Notes under the pieces: generated by a model
What the model saw: the letters and a program-made list of their open reading frames with translations, nothing else
The model's database searches: none
What the model was told of the DNA's origin: nothing
In this document: positions 7,655-14,813 of the stretch, one piece after another
Numbering within the stretch: the first letter of the stretch is position 1
Layout: each line of letters begins with the position of its first letter
Assembly: GCA_018812905.1 (NCBI GenBank)
Contig: JAHJCN010000034.1
Location: forward strand, 1-43,305
Source: Patescibacteria group bacterium
Lineage (GTDB): Bacteria > Patescibacteriota > Patescibacteriia > Magasanikbacterales > GWA2-37-8
Length of the DNA stretch: 43,305 nucleotides
Direction of reading: 5' to 3'
Made by a program: the position numbers and the translations under genes

Positions 7655-9027
7655 ATTCTTTTTTTCATTTTAGAGAGTTTGATGATAATCGGCGTGGCAA
7701 AAAAACTGAACTGTTCGCGCAAGCGATTTTCAATGTAGTGAACATAGGAAATGTTCACCGAAGTCTTGTTTTTTATTTTCATGTCAAACAGAGGCGGATC
7801 GGTTCTAATTTGCGTCAGACCCAAAATCTCCGGATGGCGAACGCCTTTTCCGCGCGAAGGCAAGTGCTTGCGTGTGGCGTTTTTAATAAATTCATGAAGA
7901 GTTGCATCGGACAGAACGGTACGCCTTTCGTTCCAGGCGCGAATGATTAGCGGAAATATTTGGTGAATGCGATAGGATGATTTGGCGCTAACAAAAGCAA
8001 TGGGCGCAAAATCCAGATGGGGGAAATATCCGTAGATTGATTTTTTCACTTCATTGCGAAAAGAATCGTCATTATCTTCCGCCTTATCCCATTTATTTAT
8101 TACAATAATCACGCTTCTGGTGTGCTCACGTAATAGTCCGGCCAGCTGTTGATCTTGGTCCGTGACAGGTTCCGAAGCGTCCAGAATCAGCAAAACAACA
8201 TCCGAACGGTTTATCATTTGAATACTCTTGCCAATACCGTATTTTTCAAGTTCGCCCGAAACTTTAGTCTTTTTGCGTATGCCGGCGGTGTCCACAAACA
8301 ACATGGGTAGACCTTCCACCTCCACCAAAGTGTCGTGTGGTTCGCGGGTGGTGTGTGGCATGTCGCTAACTATCACTCTTTCTTCGCCGATTAGCTTGTT
8401 GAATAGCGTGGATTTTCCAACATTTGGTTTTCCCACGAGCGCCACTCTGATCGGATTAAATTCCCGGACTTTTTTCGGCCGGATTTTCATTTTATTAAGA
8501 TGAGTAAAAATTGTATCCAAGAGATCGCCAGTGCCGGAACCGTTTTGGGCGGACACCGGGGTGGGTTCGCCAAACCCGAGCTTGAGCCAATCTCGGTCGT
8601 GCACGCGCATGCGTAAATCCGCGCCGTCCGCCTTGTTTGCCACAAAAATTAATGGCTTGTCTTTGTGTTTTAATTTAAGTCTTTTTGCCAATTCTTTCTC
8701 TTGAGGATAAATTCCTTCGGTGACGTCTGTAACAAAAAGTACTAAATCCGCTTCTTTCAACGCAATTTCTGTTTGCTCAATAATATTTTCTTCCAGAGGC
8801 ACTTTTTCGTCAAAAGTTAGGCCGCCAGTGTCAACTAAGCGAACTTTTTTGCCACGCCATAAAATAAGGCCTATGTTGCGCGTGCGCGTGGTGCCGGCAA
8901 CAGGGGAGACTATGGCCTTATTGCTTTCCGTGAGGCGATTGAAAAGCGTGGATTTGCCAACATTAACGCGGCCAACCAATGCAACGGTGGGCAAATTCAG
9001 ATCAATAATTTTAGCGGGAGTAGACAT
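7651..9027 (-). CDS. der: Ribosome-associated double GTPase Der (EngA)
   Basis: This 458-residue GTPase assists assembly of the 50S subunit. The first G domain has GRVNVGKS (19-26), DTGG (66-69) and NKAD (131-134). The second has GKPNVGKS (199-206), DTAG (246-249) and NKWD (311-314). A KH-like C-terminal domain follows. The G2 regions are unusual: the first reads AGTTRTRN where most family members have GTTRD, and the second reads PHTTREPH in place of PGTTRD. The nucleotide-binding motifs are intact. It lies between the LCP gene and pth, all on the minus strand; the gap to the LCP gene contains only an A/T-rich repeat. Confidence 0.95.
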   Translation of the reverse strand: MSTPAKIIDLNLPTVALVGRVNVGKSTLFNRLTESNKAIVSPVAGTTRTRNIGLILWRGKKVRLVDTGGLTFDEKVPLEENIIEQTEIALKEADLVLFVTDVTEGIYPQEKELAKRLKLKHKDKPLIFVANKADGADLRMRVHDRDWLKLGFGEPTPVSAQNGSGTGDLLDTIFTHLNKMKIRPKKVREFNPIRVALVGKPNVGKSTLFNKLIGEERVIVSDMPHTTREPHDTLVEVEGLPMLFVDTAGIRKKTKVSGELEKYGIGKSIQMINRSDVVLLILDASEPVTDQDQQLAGLLREHTRSVIIVINKWDKAEDNDDSFRNEVKKSIYGYFPHLDFAPIAFVSAKSSYRIHQIFPLIIRAWNERRTVLSDATLHEFIKNATRKHLPSRGKGVRHPEILGLTQIRTDPPLFDMKIKNKTSVNISYVHYIENRLREQFSFFATPIIIKLSKMKKRI

Positions 9028-9030
9028 AGA

Positions 9031-9063
9031 AAATAGAAAATGTAAAATTCAAAATGTAAAATT
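9031..9063. repeat. R6 A/T-rich repeat between the LCP gene and der
   Basis: Near-tandem AAAATGTAAAATTCAAAATG units fill the 37-base gap upstream of der. Similar tracts occur at 905-1008 and 22352-22384. No Shine-Dalgarno motif can be seen before the der start. Confidence 0.6.
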
Positions 9064-9064
9064 T

Positions 9065-10600
9065 TTATTCACCGATATCGTTTCCCAAAACAACCAGCAC
9101 GTCCGTTTCTTGTTTGTATTTTAATCCGGTTTCATTTTCTTGTGTAGTGGGATTGTCGTAATTAATAGTGAGCCACGTTGGTAATTCTGTCAGAACATTT
9201 GTTTTTAAAATTTTTTTTAAATTATTTACAATTTCAGTATCAACATTTTGATTTATCAGATAGATACTGGAGGTTGTGACGGGGCGTTTGATAGCGTTGC
9301 CAATGGCGTTTATGGCAAATCCATTTTCCTCAAGCTTTTTTTCCATTTTTGAAGCCAGACCCACTTGCCAAGTGCCATTTTGAATTTCGATTTTTGCCGA
9401 AGGGAATAGTGGGGGTGCGGGGTTTTGAATTGCCGGAGAGGCGTTGGTGGTGTTAACCAAGCGTGGCGGTGTGGAACTGGGAGTCCAATCATCCACAAAT
9501 ACATTTTGAATGGCGGAATTGATTTCATCGAAATTGTCAGTTCGAGGCGCAAGAGTGAAGCCGGCTGTTGGTGCGTTATAATTTACCAAATATCCATCTA
9601 TGCCATTATCCAATACTAATGTTTTGACGTCTCCGTTCATTTCACGAGTCACACTAGCCAAATACATTAATTGCCCAAAATCCAAATTGGTTGATACGTG
9701 GTTGGAAAGCGAGTCCCAAATTTTTTGTATTTTCAGAGGATTGGCATATGTTCCAATGGAAAGTAGTCTTTCTTTTAAAGCCATTAAAATCAATTGTTGG
9801 CGTTTGGAGCGCGCGAAATCGGAACCTTCGCCGTTGTTGCCGTGGCGTGAGCGCGCGTATTGCAAAGCTTTTTCGCCAAACATGGTTTGCGGACCGGCTT
9901 CAAAACTCACTGGCGCGAAAGATTCATTGGGGCCTGGAAATTGCGAGTCGGAGAAAGCACGCGGTACGTCCACGTAGACGCCTCCCACTGCATCAATGAT
10001 CTCTTGAAAAGCCGCGAAATCCACGCGAATATAATAGGGGATTTCCATACTAAATGTCTTGGAAAAAAAATGACGCGCGTATTCTCCTCCCTGGCCAGAT
10101 TCTTTGCCTTCTCCCCACGAATTCACAAAATTAATTTTGCGTAATCCTTGGTTTTCCACGGTAACACCCAAATCGCGCGGTATGGAGGTCATGGCCACTT
10201 CGTTGGCGCTTGGTCTAATGCTTACGATAATATTGGTGTCGGTGAGGTAGGGCCCGTCATGTCCGGGACCGCCCATGCCCAAAAGCAGGATGTTCACCCT
10301 GTCTTGGCTTTGTCCTTCCAAGAAATTGTTGTTGTGAAAAATGAAATTTTTTACAATTTGCAAAAAACCGATCTTTTTAGGTTTTAGGGTCACCGGATCG
10401 TAGGCTACGGAGTCCCCGGGTAGTTGCCCAAGAGAGTATTTGCGATAGACGCAATTGGAGGTAAACAGCAGAGCAACAACCAAAATCAGCAGGATTAGTA
10501 AAAAACGCCCCCTTTTTCTAGGCGGCTTAGGGTTTTCATAAATTGGCTTAGGCTCCAGCAAATTCACTGGTTCCGACATTATAGGTTGGCTTTCTTCCAT
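9065..10600 (-). CDS. LytR-CpsA-Psr (LCP) family envelope protein with LytR_C domain
   Basis: This 511-residue protein is predicted to be anchored by a single N-terminal membrane helix (33-50) after a basic cytoplasmic tail. LCP enzymes transfer undecaprenyl-linked glycopolymers to peptidoglycan or to envelope proteins. The LCP domain (about 100-280) has LLLGMGG (105-111), T120-D121-T122-N123, PRDLG (141-145), YARSRHG (248-254) and the arginine-rich DFARSKRQQ (261-269). A LytR_C domain spans about 397-509, after a Pro/Ser/Thr-rich linker. ATG at 10600 lies 10 bases after a TATAAT, so the mRNA is probably leaderless; an internal ATG at residue 8 is possible. TSNC (47-50) is not a good lipobox. 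Confidence 0.9.
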   Translation of the reverse strand: MEESQPIMSEPVNLLEPKPIYENPKPPRKRGRFLLILLILVVALLFTSNCVYRKYSLGQLPGDSVAYDPVTLKPKKIGFLQIVKNFIFHNNNFLEGQSQDRVNILLLGMGGPGHDGPYLTDTNIIVSIRPSANEVAMTSIPRDLGVTVENQGLRKINFVNSWGEGKESGQGGEYARHFFSKTFSMEIPYYIRVDFAAFQEIIDAVGGVYVDVPRAFSDSQFPGPNESFAPVSFEAGPQTMFGEKALQYARSRHGNNGEGSDFARSKRQQLILMALKERLLSIGTYANPLKIQKIWDSLSNHVSTNLDFGQLMYLASVTREMNGDVKTLVLDNGIDGYLVNYNAPTAGFTLAPRTDNFDEINSAIQNVFVDDWTPSSTPPRLVNTTNASPAIQNPAPPLFPSAKIEIQNGTWQVGLASKMEKKLEENGFAINAIGNAIKRPVTTSSIYLINQNVDTEIVNNLKKILKTNVLTELPTWLTINYDNPTTQENETGLKYKQETDVLVVLGNDIGE

Positions 10601-10610
10601 ATTTTAAGGC

Positions 10611-10619
10611 ATTATACCA
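10611..10619 (-). promoter_or_regulatory. Extended -10 of the LCP gene, leaderless spacing
   Basis: TGG-TATAAT (minus strand, 10619-10611) ends 10 bases before the ATG at 10600. A start 6-7 bases downstream of the -10 leaves a leader of about three to four bases. Confidence 0.6.
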
Positions 10620-10641
10620 CAGAACCCCATTCTTTTCAACC

Positions 10642-10670
10642 TTGATTTTTTTATTTTGCCATGCTATACT
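10642..10670 (+). promoter_or_regulatory. tRNA-Val promoter
   Basis: TTGATT (10642-10647), a 17-base spacer and TATACT (10665-10670), extended by TGC, lie 16 bases upstream of the tRNA 5' end. Confidence 0.7.
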
Positions 10671-10686
10671 TTTTCATAGTTTTAAC

Positions 10687-10760
10687 GGACTCATAGCTCA
10701 GTTGGTTAGAGCGTACGGTTCACATCCGTAAGGTCAGAGGTTCGAGACCTCTTGAGTCCA
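10687..10760 (+). tRNA. tRNA-Val (anticodon CAC)
   Basis: A complete cloverleaf: acceptor GGACTCA/TGAGTCC, D arm GCTC...GAGC, anticodon stem TACGG/CCGTA with loop TTCACAT (anticodon CAC at 10721-10723, decoding GUG), T loop TTCGAGA and discriminator A at 10760. The 3' CCA is not encoded. It has its own promoter and terminator, so it is a single-gene transcript. Confidence 0.95.
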
Positions 10761-10763
10761 CAG

Positions 10764-10785
10764 GAAGCCTTTTGGGCTTCTTTTT
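10764..10785 (+). terminator. tRNA-Val terminator
   Basis: GAAGCC/GGCTTC stem (10764-10769 with 10775-10780), a five-base loop, then TTTTT starting at 10781, four bases after the tRNA. Confidence 0.85.
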
Positions 10786-10807
10786 GTTTGCGGTGATTTC
10801 GCAAATG

Positions 10808-10816
10808 TGGTATTAT
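10808..10816 (+). promoter_or_regulatory. Candidate extended -10 for the 10905 gene
   Basis: TGG-TATTAT at 10808-10816 could start a transcript near 10823. This would give an approximately 80-base leader containing the perfect hairpin at 10865-10886. Confidence 0.4.
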
Positions 10817-10864
10817 ATATACTAGTTGTGCTGTTGGCTGTGAACTGTTCCAGTCAGAGGCTGG

Positions 10865-10886
10865 TCCGCTCGCCCAGGCGAGCGGA
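10865..10886. repeat. Perfect 10-bp palindromic hairpin (R8 type)
   Basis: TCCGCTCGCC-CA-GGCGAGCGGA is a perfect inverted repeat 18 bases before the ATG at 10905. It resembles the small GC hairpins at 942-956 and 40579-40593 and the paired hairpins at 42836-42868. Confidence 0.7.
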
Positions 10887-10904
10887 GGCCATTATCTATA
10901 AAAT

Positions 10905-11411
10905 ATGCCTAAAGATTTAGCCAAAGAAAATGCAAATTTTGGCAAGGTAATTTATCAGTGGACAATTAAGGAATTTGAAAAGTATAATCGCGATAGGCGT
11001 TGGTATGTTTTTATGGGTATAATCGGTGTTGCTCTTTTGGTTTTCGCGGTTTTAACCGCCAACTATCTTTTTGCCCTGTTGATTATTTTGTTCGTCATAA
11101 TTCTGTTTATGGGCGACATGACCGAGCCCATGGATATTCCATTTGCCATCACAAACACCGGCATCATCATTGGGAGCAGATATTATAAATTCAGCGAGCT
11201 TAGGAATTTTTGGCTGATTTACAACCCGCCGGATGTGAAAAATTTATATTTTACCTTCACCAATGTTTTTAGACACAGATTACAGGTTCCACTTATGGAT
11301 TATGACCCTCGGCCGATCCGTGATCTTTTGTTGAAATATTTACCTGAAGATTTGGAGCAGGAAGAAGAGCCGTTTTCCGACCGATTGGCTCGGACATTCA
11401 AGATCCATTGA
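10905..11411 (+). CDS. Small membrane protein with PH-like C-terminal domain (uncharacterised)
   Basis: This 168-residue protein has a polar N-terminus (1-33), two closely spaced membrane helices (about 34-52 and 54-70) and a soluble C-terminal part (75-147) that alternates short strands and ends in a helix (RPIRDLLLKYLP). The two-helix hairpin followed by such a domain is typical of bacterial membrane proteins with a PH-like fold, but I cannot confirm a family. The last 20 residues are acidic then basic. It lies alone between two tRNA genes. Function unknown. Confidence 0.8.
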   Translation: MPKDLAKENANFGKVIYQWTIKEFEKYNRDRRWYVFMGIIGVALLVFAVLTANYLFALLIILFVIILFMGDMTEPMDIPFAITNTGIIIGSRYYKFSELRNFWLIYNPPDVKNLYFTFTNVFRHRLQVPLMDYDPRPIRDLLLKYLPEDLEQEEEPFSDRLARTFKIH

Positions 11412-11438
11412 TTTTTTTTCGGTTTTGTGCTAATATGT

Positions 11439-11499
11439 CGAAATACGAAAAGTACAAAGCTATGAAATCAATGGTTTTTTTGTACTTTATACGTACAAA
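11439..11499. repeat. R7 repeat (ATACGAAAAGTAC...) in the gap before tRNA-Arg
   Basis: AATACGAAAAGTACAAAG on the left pairs approximately with TTTTTTGTACTTTATACG on the right, forming an inverted unit. The same motif (ATACGAAATACGAAA) occurs inside uvrB and uvrA. It covers most of the 110-base gap; no clear tRNA promoter is visible around it. Confidence 0.6.
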
Positions 11500-11522
11500 A
11501 ATGAGTTAAAAATACTCAGCGC

Positions 11523-11594
11523 GCACCCGTCGTTCAACGGATAGGACACTGGCCTGCGAAGCCGGAAATTTAGGTTCGATTCCTAACGGGTGCA
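11523..11594 (+). tRNA. tRNA-Arg (anticodon GCG)
   Basis: Complete cloverleaf: acceptor GCACCCG/CGGGTGC, D arm GTTC...GGAC, anticodon stem CTGGC/GCCGG closing loop CTGCGAA, a four-base variable loop, T arm TTAGG/CCTAA with TTCGATT, and discriminator A. The anticodon at 11556-11558 is GCG, decoding CGC and by wobble CGU. CCA is not encoded. Most bacteria use ACG, edited to inosine by TadA, for this codon box, so GCG is unusual. Confidence 0.92.
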
Positions 11595-11600
11595 CAAAAA

Positions 11601-11630
11601 AATAGATACCACCTTGGTATCTATTTTTAT
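11601..11630. terminator. Terminator after tRNA-Arg, also serving the convergent gene
   Basis: An 11-bp stem AATAGATACCA/TGGTATCTATT with a three-base loop is followed by TTTATTTTTT on the plus strand and preceded by an A run, so it can act in both directions. It lies between tRNA-Arg and the end of the minus-strand gene at 11643. Confidence 0.85.
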
Positions 11631-11642
11631 TTTTTATAAAAG

Positions 11643-12467
11643 TTATATCCAATTTGTATCTTGAATAATGCTTTTTAGCATATCGGAATCCGACCAAATC
11701 GGCGTATTGTTTTTTATTCCCAAGCTTTGGCCTAACGCTATTGCTTCTTTTGCCAGAAAAATTCTTCCTTTTAGCGATTCGTTAATGTCGTTCAAATATC
11801 GTTCTGGGGTTTCCAGCAAGCGCGCTTGTTTTGTTTGCCTAAGTTTTCTACCTGTTGTTCCGTGTTCTCCTTTTATTTTCGCAAGCGTTTTAAAAATTTT
11901 ATTTTTCTTATCTTCGATTTCTTTTTTTAGCGGGTCAATTTTAAAACCTTGCCGAGCGAGCCACAACTCTTCAATTTTTTGTTCAAATTCAGGATCGTTC
12001 AATCGTTCCGTTATTTTTTTCGCCAGTTCGATGTTTTGTCCATCACCAGGTACGTGGATAAAATTTTTGGTAGTGACGCCGGTGGTATTCGGATCATCCT
12101 TGAGGAAAAAACCTAACGATAGAAAATTTAGTTTTTTTATAAGTAAATTTGCCGTTTCATCTGGTTCAATATCGTATCCGTGGTCGCCGTCCGTTTCAAT
12201 CGGAATGGCAAGATGAAATTTTGGCTGTCTTGCTTCCGGTTTATTTTGTCCGCCGAATTCTCCTTCTAAAAATTTTTCGTATGCTACGATATTTTCAATA
12301 GATATATCTGGCGGTACACTGGTTTGCGTTCTTTTTTCTTCGCGACCTTCTTCGTCTTCGGTAATGTCAGCAAAAAGATCATCAACATCGACATATTCTC
12401 CTGTCGTAGAACCCGGATGATATTCGGATGGCACAACGCCCCTTGTTTCTATTTGCACTTCGCTCAT
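11643..12467 (-). CDS. Uncharacterised protein
   Basis: I do not recognise this 274-residue protein. It has no signal peptide or membrane segment. The N-terminal 75 residues are acidic and probably disordered (for example YVDVDDLFADITEDEEGREE at 25-44). A mixed segment (about 83-160) contains KFHLAIPIETDGDHGYDIEP. The remainder (about 160-245) is helical and charged, possibly coiled coil, ending in a tryptophan-containing tail (IWSDSD, DTNWI). It is a real gene by codon pattern and by its place between the shared terminator and the recG intergenic region. It is transcribed divergently from recG. Codon use looks like its neighbours. Confidence 0.75.
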   Translation of the reverse strand: MSEVQIETRGVVPSEYHPGSTTGEYVDVDDLFADITEDEEGREEKRTQTSVPPDISIENIVAYEKFLEGEFGGQNKPEARQPKFHLAIPIETDGDHGYDIEPDETANLLIKKLNFLSLGFFLKDDPNTTGVTTKNFIHVPGDGQNIELAKKITERLNDPEFEQKIEELWLARQGFKIDPLKKEIEDKKNKIFKTLAKIKGEHGTTGRKLRQTKQARLLETPERYLNDINESLKGRIFLAKEAIALGQSLGIKNNTPIWSDSDMLKSIIQDTNWI

Positions 12468-12569
12468 ATTGCCATATTAATATTAAATTGTTGTATGAAT
12501 ATAAAATATCATACAGTACCGGCAATTTTCAAGTTTTCTGTGAATAAAAACATTGTAGTGGCACGCGAA

Positions 12570-12593
12570 TGGCAAGATTCAAGATTCTTGCCA
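12570..12593. promoter_or_regulatory. Palindrome overlapping the recG -35 region
   Basis: TGGCAAGA (12570-12577) and TCTTGCCA (12586-12593) form a perfect 8-bp inverted repeat with an 8-base centre. The right arm contains TTGCCA, the only -35-like hexamer upstream of the recG -10. It may be an operator or just an RNA-level hairpin. Confidence 0.4.
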
Positions 12594-12609
12594 ACAAAAC
12601 CTCCATTTA

Positions 12610-12618
12610 TGCTATAAT
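12610..12618 (+). promoter_or_regulatory. recG extended -10, leaderless spacing
   Basis: TGC-TATAAT (12610-12618) ends eight bases before the ATG at 12627. Transcription would start at or within about two bases of the start codon. Confidence 0.65.
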
Positions 12619-12626
12619 GCTTGCAT

Positions 12627-14804
12627 ATGAAAGCAAACACCCCGATTGATCAATTAAACAAGGTTGGAAAAGCCACGGCTAGACGCCTTGAGCGGTTGGG
12701 AATACGTACTGCTCTAGATTTATTGTATTTTTTTCCTTTTCGCTATGAAGATTTTAGCCGGGTGGCGTTCATAGCCGAATTGATGGACGGGGAAAACGTG
12801 ACAATAAAAGGTAAAATAGAAGTTTTGGGCAACAAGCGTTCTTGGAAAAAAGGAAAAATGATCACTGAGGCTTTGGTTTCGGATTCTTCCGGCAGTGTGC
12901 GCGTGGTTTGGTTCAATCAGCCATATATCGCAAAAGTTCTCAAGCCAGGGGATGAAATATATTTGTCCGGAAAAGTTAAAAGCGACATGCTTGGTCCGCA
13001 GTTTGCTAGTCCGGCCTATGAGAAGTCCAACAGGGACGAAACCACTCACACCGCCAGACTTGTTCCTATTTATCCGGCCACAGAAGGTTTGTCTCAAAAA
13101 CAAATTAGATTTTTGGTGAGTCAGGTTTTGCCGCTTGCTGAAAAAATCACCGAATGGCTGCCCGAAGAATTTTTGGAGAAAAACGATCTTGTGCCTCTTC
13201 CCGCCTCGCTGAAAGGCATCCATTTTCCGGTTGATGAGATTGATCTTAAAAAAAGTACGGAACGGCTTAAGTTTGGAGAGCTGTTTTTGCTTCAGCTTAA
13301 GGCCGAATTGACGCGAAGGGAGAAGATGGCTGTTGTGGCGCCGGCGCTGTCTTTCAAAGAAAAAGAAATTCAAGAGTTTGTAAAAAAATTGCCATTCACA
13401 TTGACCAAAACGCAAAAGGTGGCAACTTGGGACATCTTGCGCGACATTAAAAAAACCGTACCCATGAATCGATTGTTATCCGGCGATGTTGGGTCGGGAA
13501 AAACAGTGGTGGCGGCAATTTCCATGCTTGACGCGGTTTTGAACGGTTATCAGGCGGTGCTTATGGCGCCGACGGAGATTTTGGCGAAGCAACATTACGA
13601 CTCATTGTGTAAATTGTATGAAGGTTCAGATGTTAAAGTGGGGCTGTTGACTCGCTCGCAAGCGCTTAATTTTCAATTTTCAATTTCTAATTTGCAATCA
13701 ATTTCCAATGATTCAGTTAATAAACGGAAGAAGAGTCTGATAAAAGAAATTAAGGATGGGCAGGTGCAAATTGTTGTGGGCACTCACGCGCTATTATCCG
13801 AAAAGGTTGAGATGAAGAATTTGGGTTTGGTGGTGGTGGATGAACAGCACAGGTTTGGCGTGGAACAACGAAAAATGATAAAGAACAAAGGGAAAGGCGC
13901 GCATTTTTTGAGTATGACCGCCACGCCGATTCCGCGTTCTTTGGCTCTTATGATTTACGGCGATTTGGAGGTTTCCACAATAAACGAAATGCCGCCCGGA
14001 AGAAAGCCTATTATTACGCGTCTAGTTGAGTCTCATAACAGGCAAAAGGCCTATGATTTCATTCGCGCGCAAATAAAACAGGGGAGACAGGCGTTTGTGA
14101 TCTGTCCTCTCATCTCGAATTCCGCAACGTGCAACGCGCAGTGCGATAACGGTCAAGACGATACAGGTTGCACGTTGCACGTTACACGTTACGCGTCCAC
14201 CGTGTCGGACGAAAAGAAAGCCGTACTTTCGGAATATGAAAAACTTTCCAAGACGATATTCCCCGATTTGCGCGTAGGGTTTTTGCATGGAAAATTAAAA
14301 CCGACGGAAAAGGAGAAAATCATGGATAATTTTTCCACTAAAGGCGGAAAAAATCACGTAACAGACATCCTTGTTTCGACTTCAGTCGTAGAAGTTGGAG
14401 TGGACATTCCCAATGCCAGCGTAATGATGATAGAAGGGGCGGAGAAATTCGGCTTAGCTCAATTACATCAATTTCGCGGCCGAGTAGGCCGTTCGAGTAA
14501 CCAGTCCTATTGTTTGCTCTTCAGCGACTCTTTATCAAAAAAGGCCGAGGAGCGTTTGAAGTTTTTTGAAAAGACACTGGACGGCTTTAAACTGGCGGAA
14601 AAAGACTTGTCCATGCGCGGTCCCGGGCAAGTTTATGGCACTTTGCAGAGTGGACTGATGAATTTGCGTTTGGCAAAATTAACGGATACGGATATAATTA
14701 AGAAGGCGCGAGAAACTGCCAAAACCATCGTAGCAGATTTAAATAATTTTCCTTCCATTTTGCGCAAAATCAAGGAGTGGGAAGGGAATGTGCATTTGGA
14801 ATAA
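12627..14804 (+). CDS. recG: ATP-dependent DNA helicase RecG
   Basis: This 725-residue branch-migration helicase acts on stalled forks and recombination junctions. An N-terminal wedge/OB domain (about 55-150) precedes a helicase core with GDVGSGKT (about 287-294), DEQHRFG (about 405-411), MTATPIPRSL and the C-terminal GRVGRSSNQSYC. Two stretches interrupt conserved blocks: residues about 347-361 (NFQFSISNLQS, repeat R6) and about 499-525 (CNAQCDNGQDDTGCTLHV, repeat R5). Both are in frame, so the gene is intact. The ATG at 12627 is chosen because the upstream TTG falls only two bases after the -10 box. It precedes the Nudix-fusion gene by nine bases, suggesting one transcript. Confidence 0.95.
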   Translation: MKANTPIDQLNKVGKATARRLERLGIRTALDLLYFFPFRYEDFSRVAFIAELMDGENVTIKGKIEVLGNKRSWKKGKMITEALVSDSSGSVRVVWFNQPYIAKVLKPGDEIYLSGKVKSDMLGPQFASPAYEKSNRDETTHTARLVPIYPATEGLSQKQIRFLVSQVLPLAEKITEWLPEEFLEKNDLVPLPASLKGIHFPVDEIDLKKSTERLKFGELFLLQLKAELTRREKMAVVAPALSFKEKEIQEFVKKLPFTLTKTQKVATWDILRDIKKTVPMNRLLSGDVGSGKTVVAAISMLDAVLNGYQAVLMAPTEILAKQHYDSLCKLYEGSDVKVGLLTRSQALNFQFSISNLQSISNDSVNKRKKSLIKEIKDGQVQIVVGTHALLSEKVEMKNLGLVVVDEQHRFGVEQRKMIKNKGKGAHFLSMTATPIPRSLALMIYGDLEVSTINEMPPGRKPIITRLVESHNRQKAYDFIRAQIKQGRQAFVICPLISNSATCNAQCDNGQDDTGCTLHVTRYASTVSDEKKAVLSEYEKLSKTIFPDLRVGFLHGKLKPTEKEKIMDNFSTKGGKNHVTDILVSTSVVEVGVDIPNASVMMIEGAEKFGLAQLHQFRGRVGRSSNQSYCLLFSDSLSKKAEERLKFFEKTLDGFKLAEKDLSMRGPGQVYGTLQSGLMNLRLAKLTDTDIIKKARETAKTIVADLNNFPSILRKIKEWEGNVHLE
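13667..13710. repeat. R6 A/T-rich repeat inside recG
   Basis: Near-tandem TTTTCAATTTTCAATTTCTA-type units, the same kind as the tract at 33849-33950, encode NFQFSISNLQSISN between the TRSQ segment and the helix before the DEQH motif. The insertion keeps the frame. Confidence 0.7.
14123..14197. repeat. R5 repeat (GTTACACGTTACGCG family) inside recG, copy 2
   Basis: Left GCAACGTGCAACGCGCAGTG and right GCACGTTGCACGTTACACG form an imperfect inverted pair and match R5 copies at 5796-5898 and 33128-33199. It is translated as part of a Cys-containing insert not expected in RecG. Confidence 0.75.
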
Positions 14805-14813
14805 ATATTTTTT

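Noticed and set aside
10451-10460. LCP protein as a lipoprotein
   Set aside because: The residues before the cysteine (TSNC) do not fit a lipobox; a simple membrane anchor is more likely.
12720-13415. 231-residue minus-strand ORF antisense to recG
   Set aside because: Shadow of a well-conserved helicase gene; no independent start signals.
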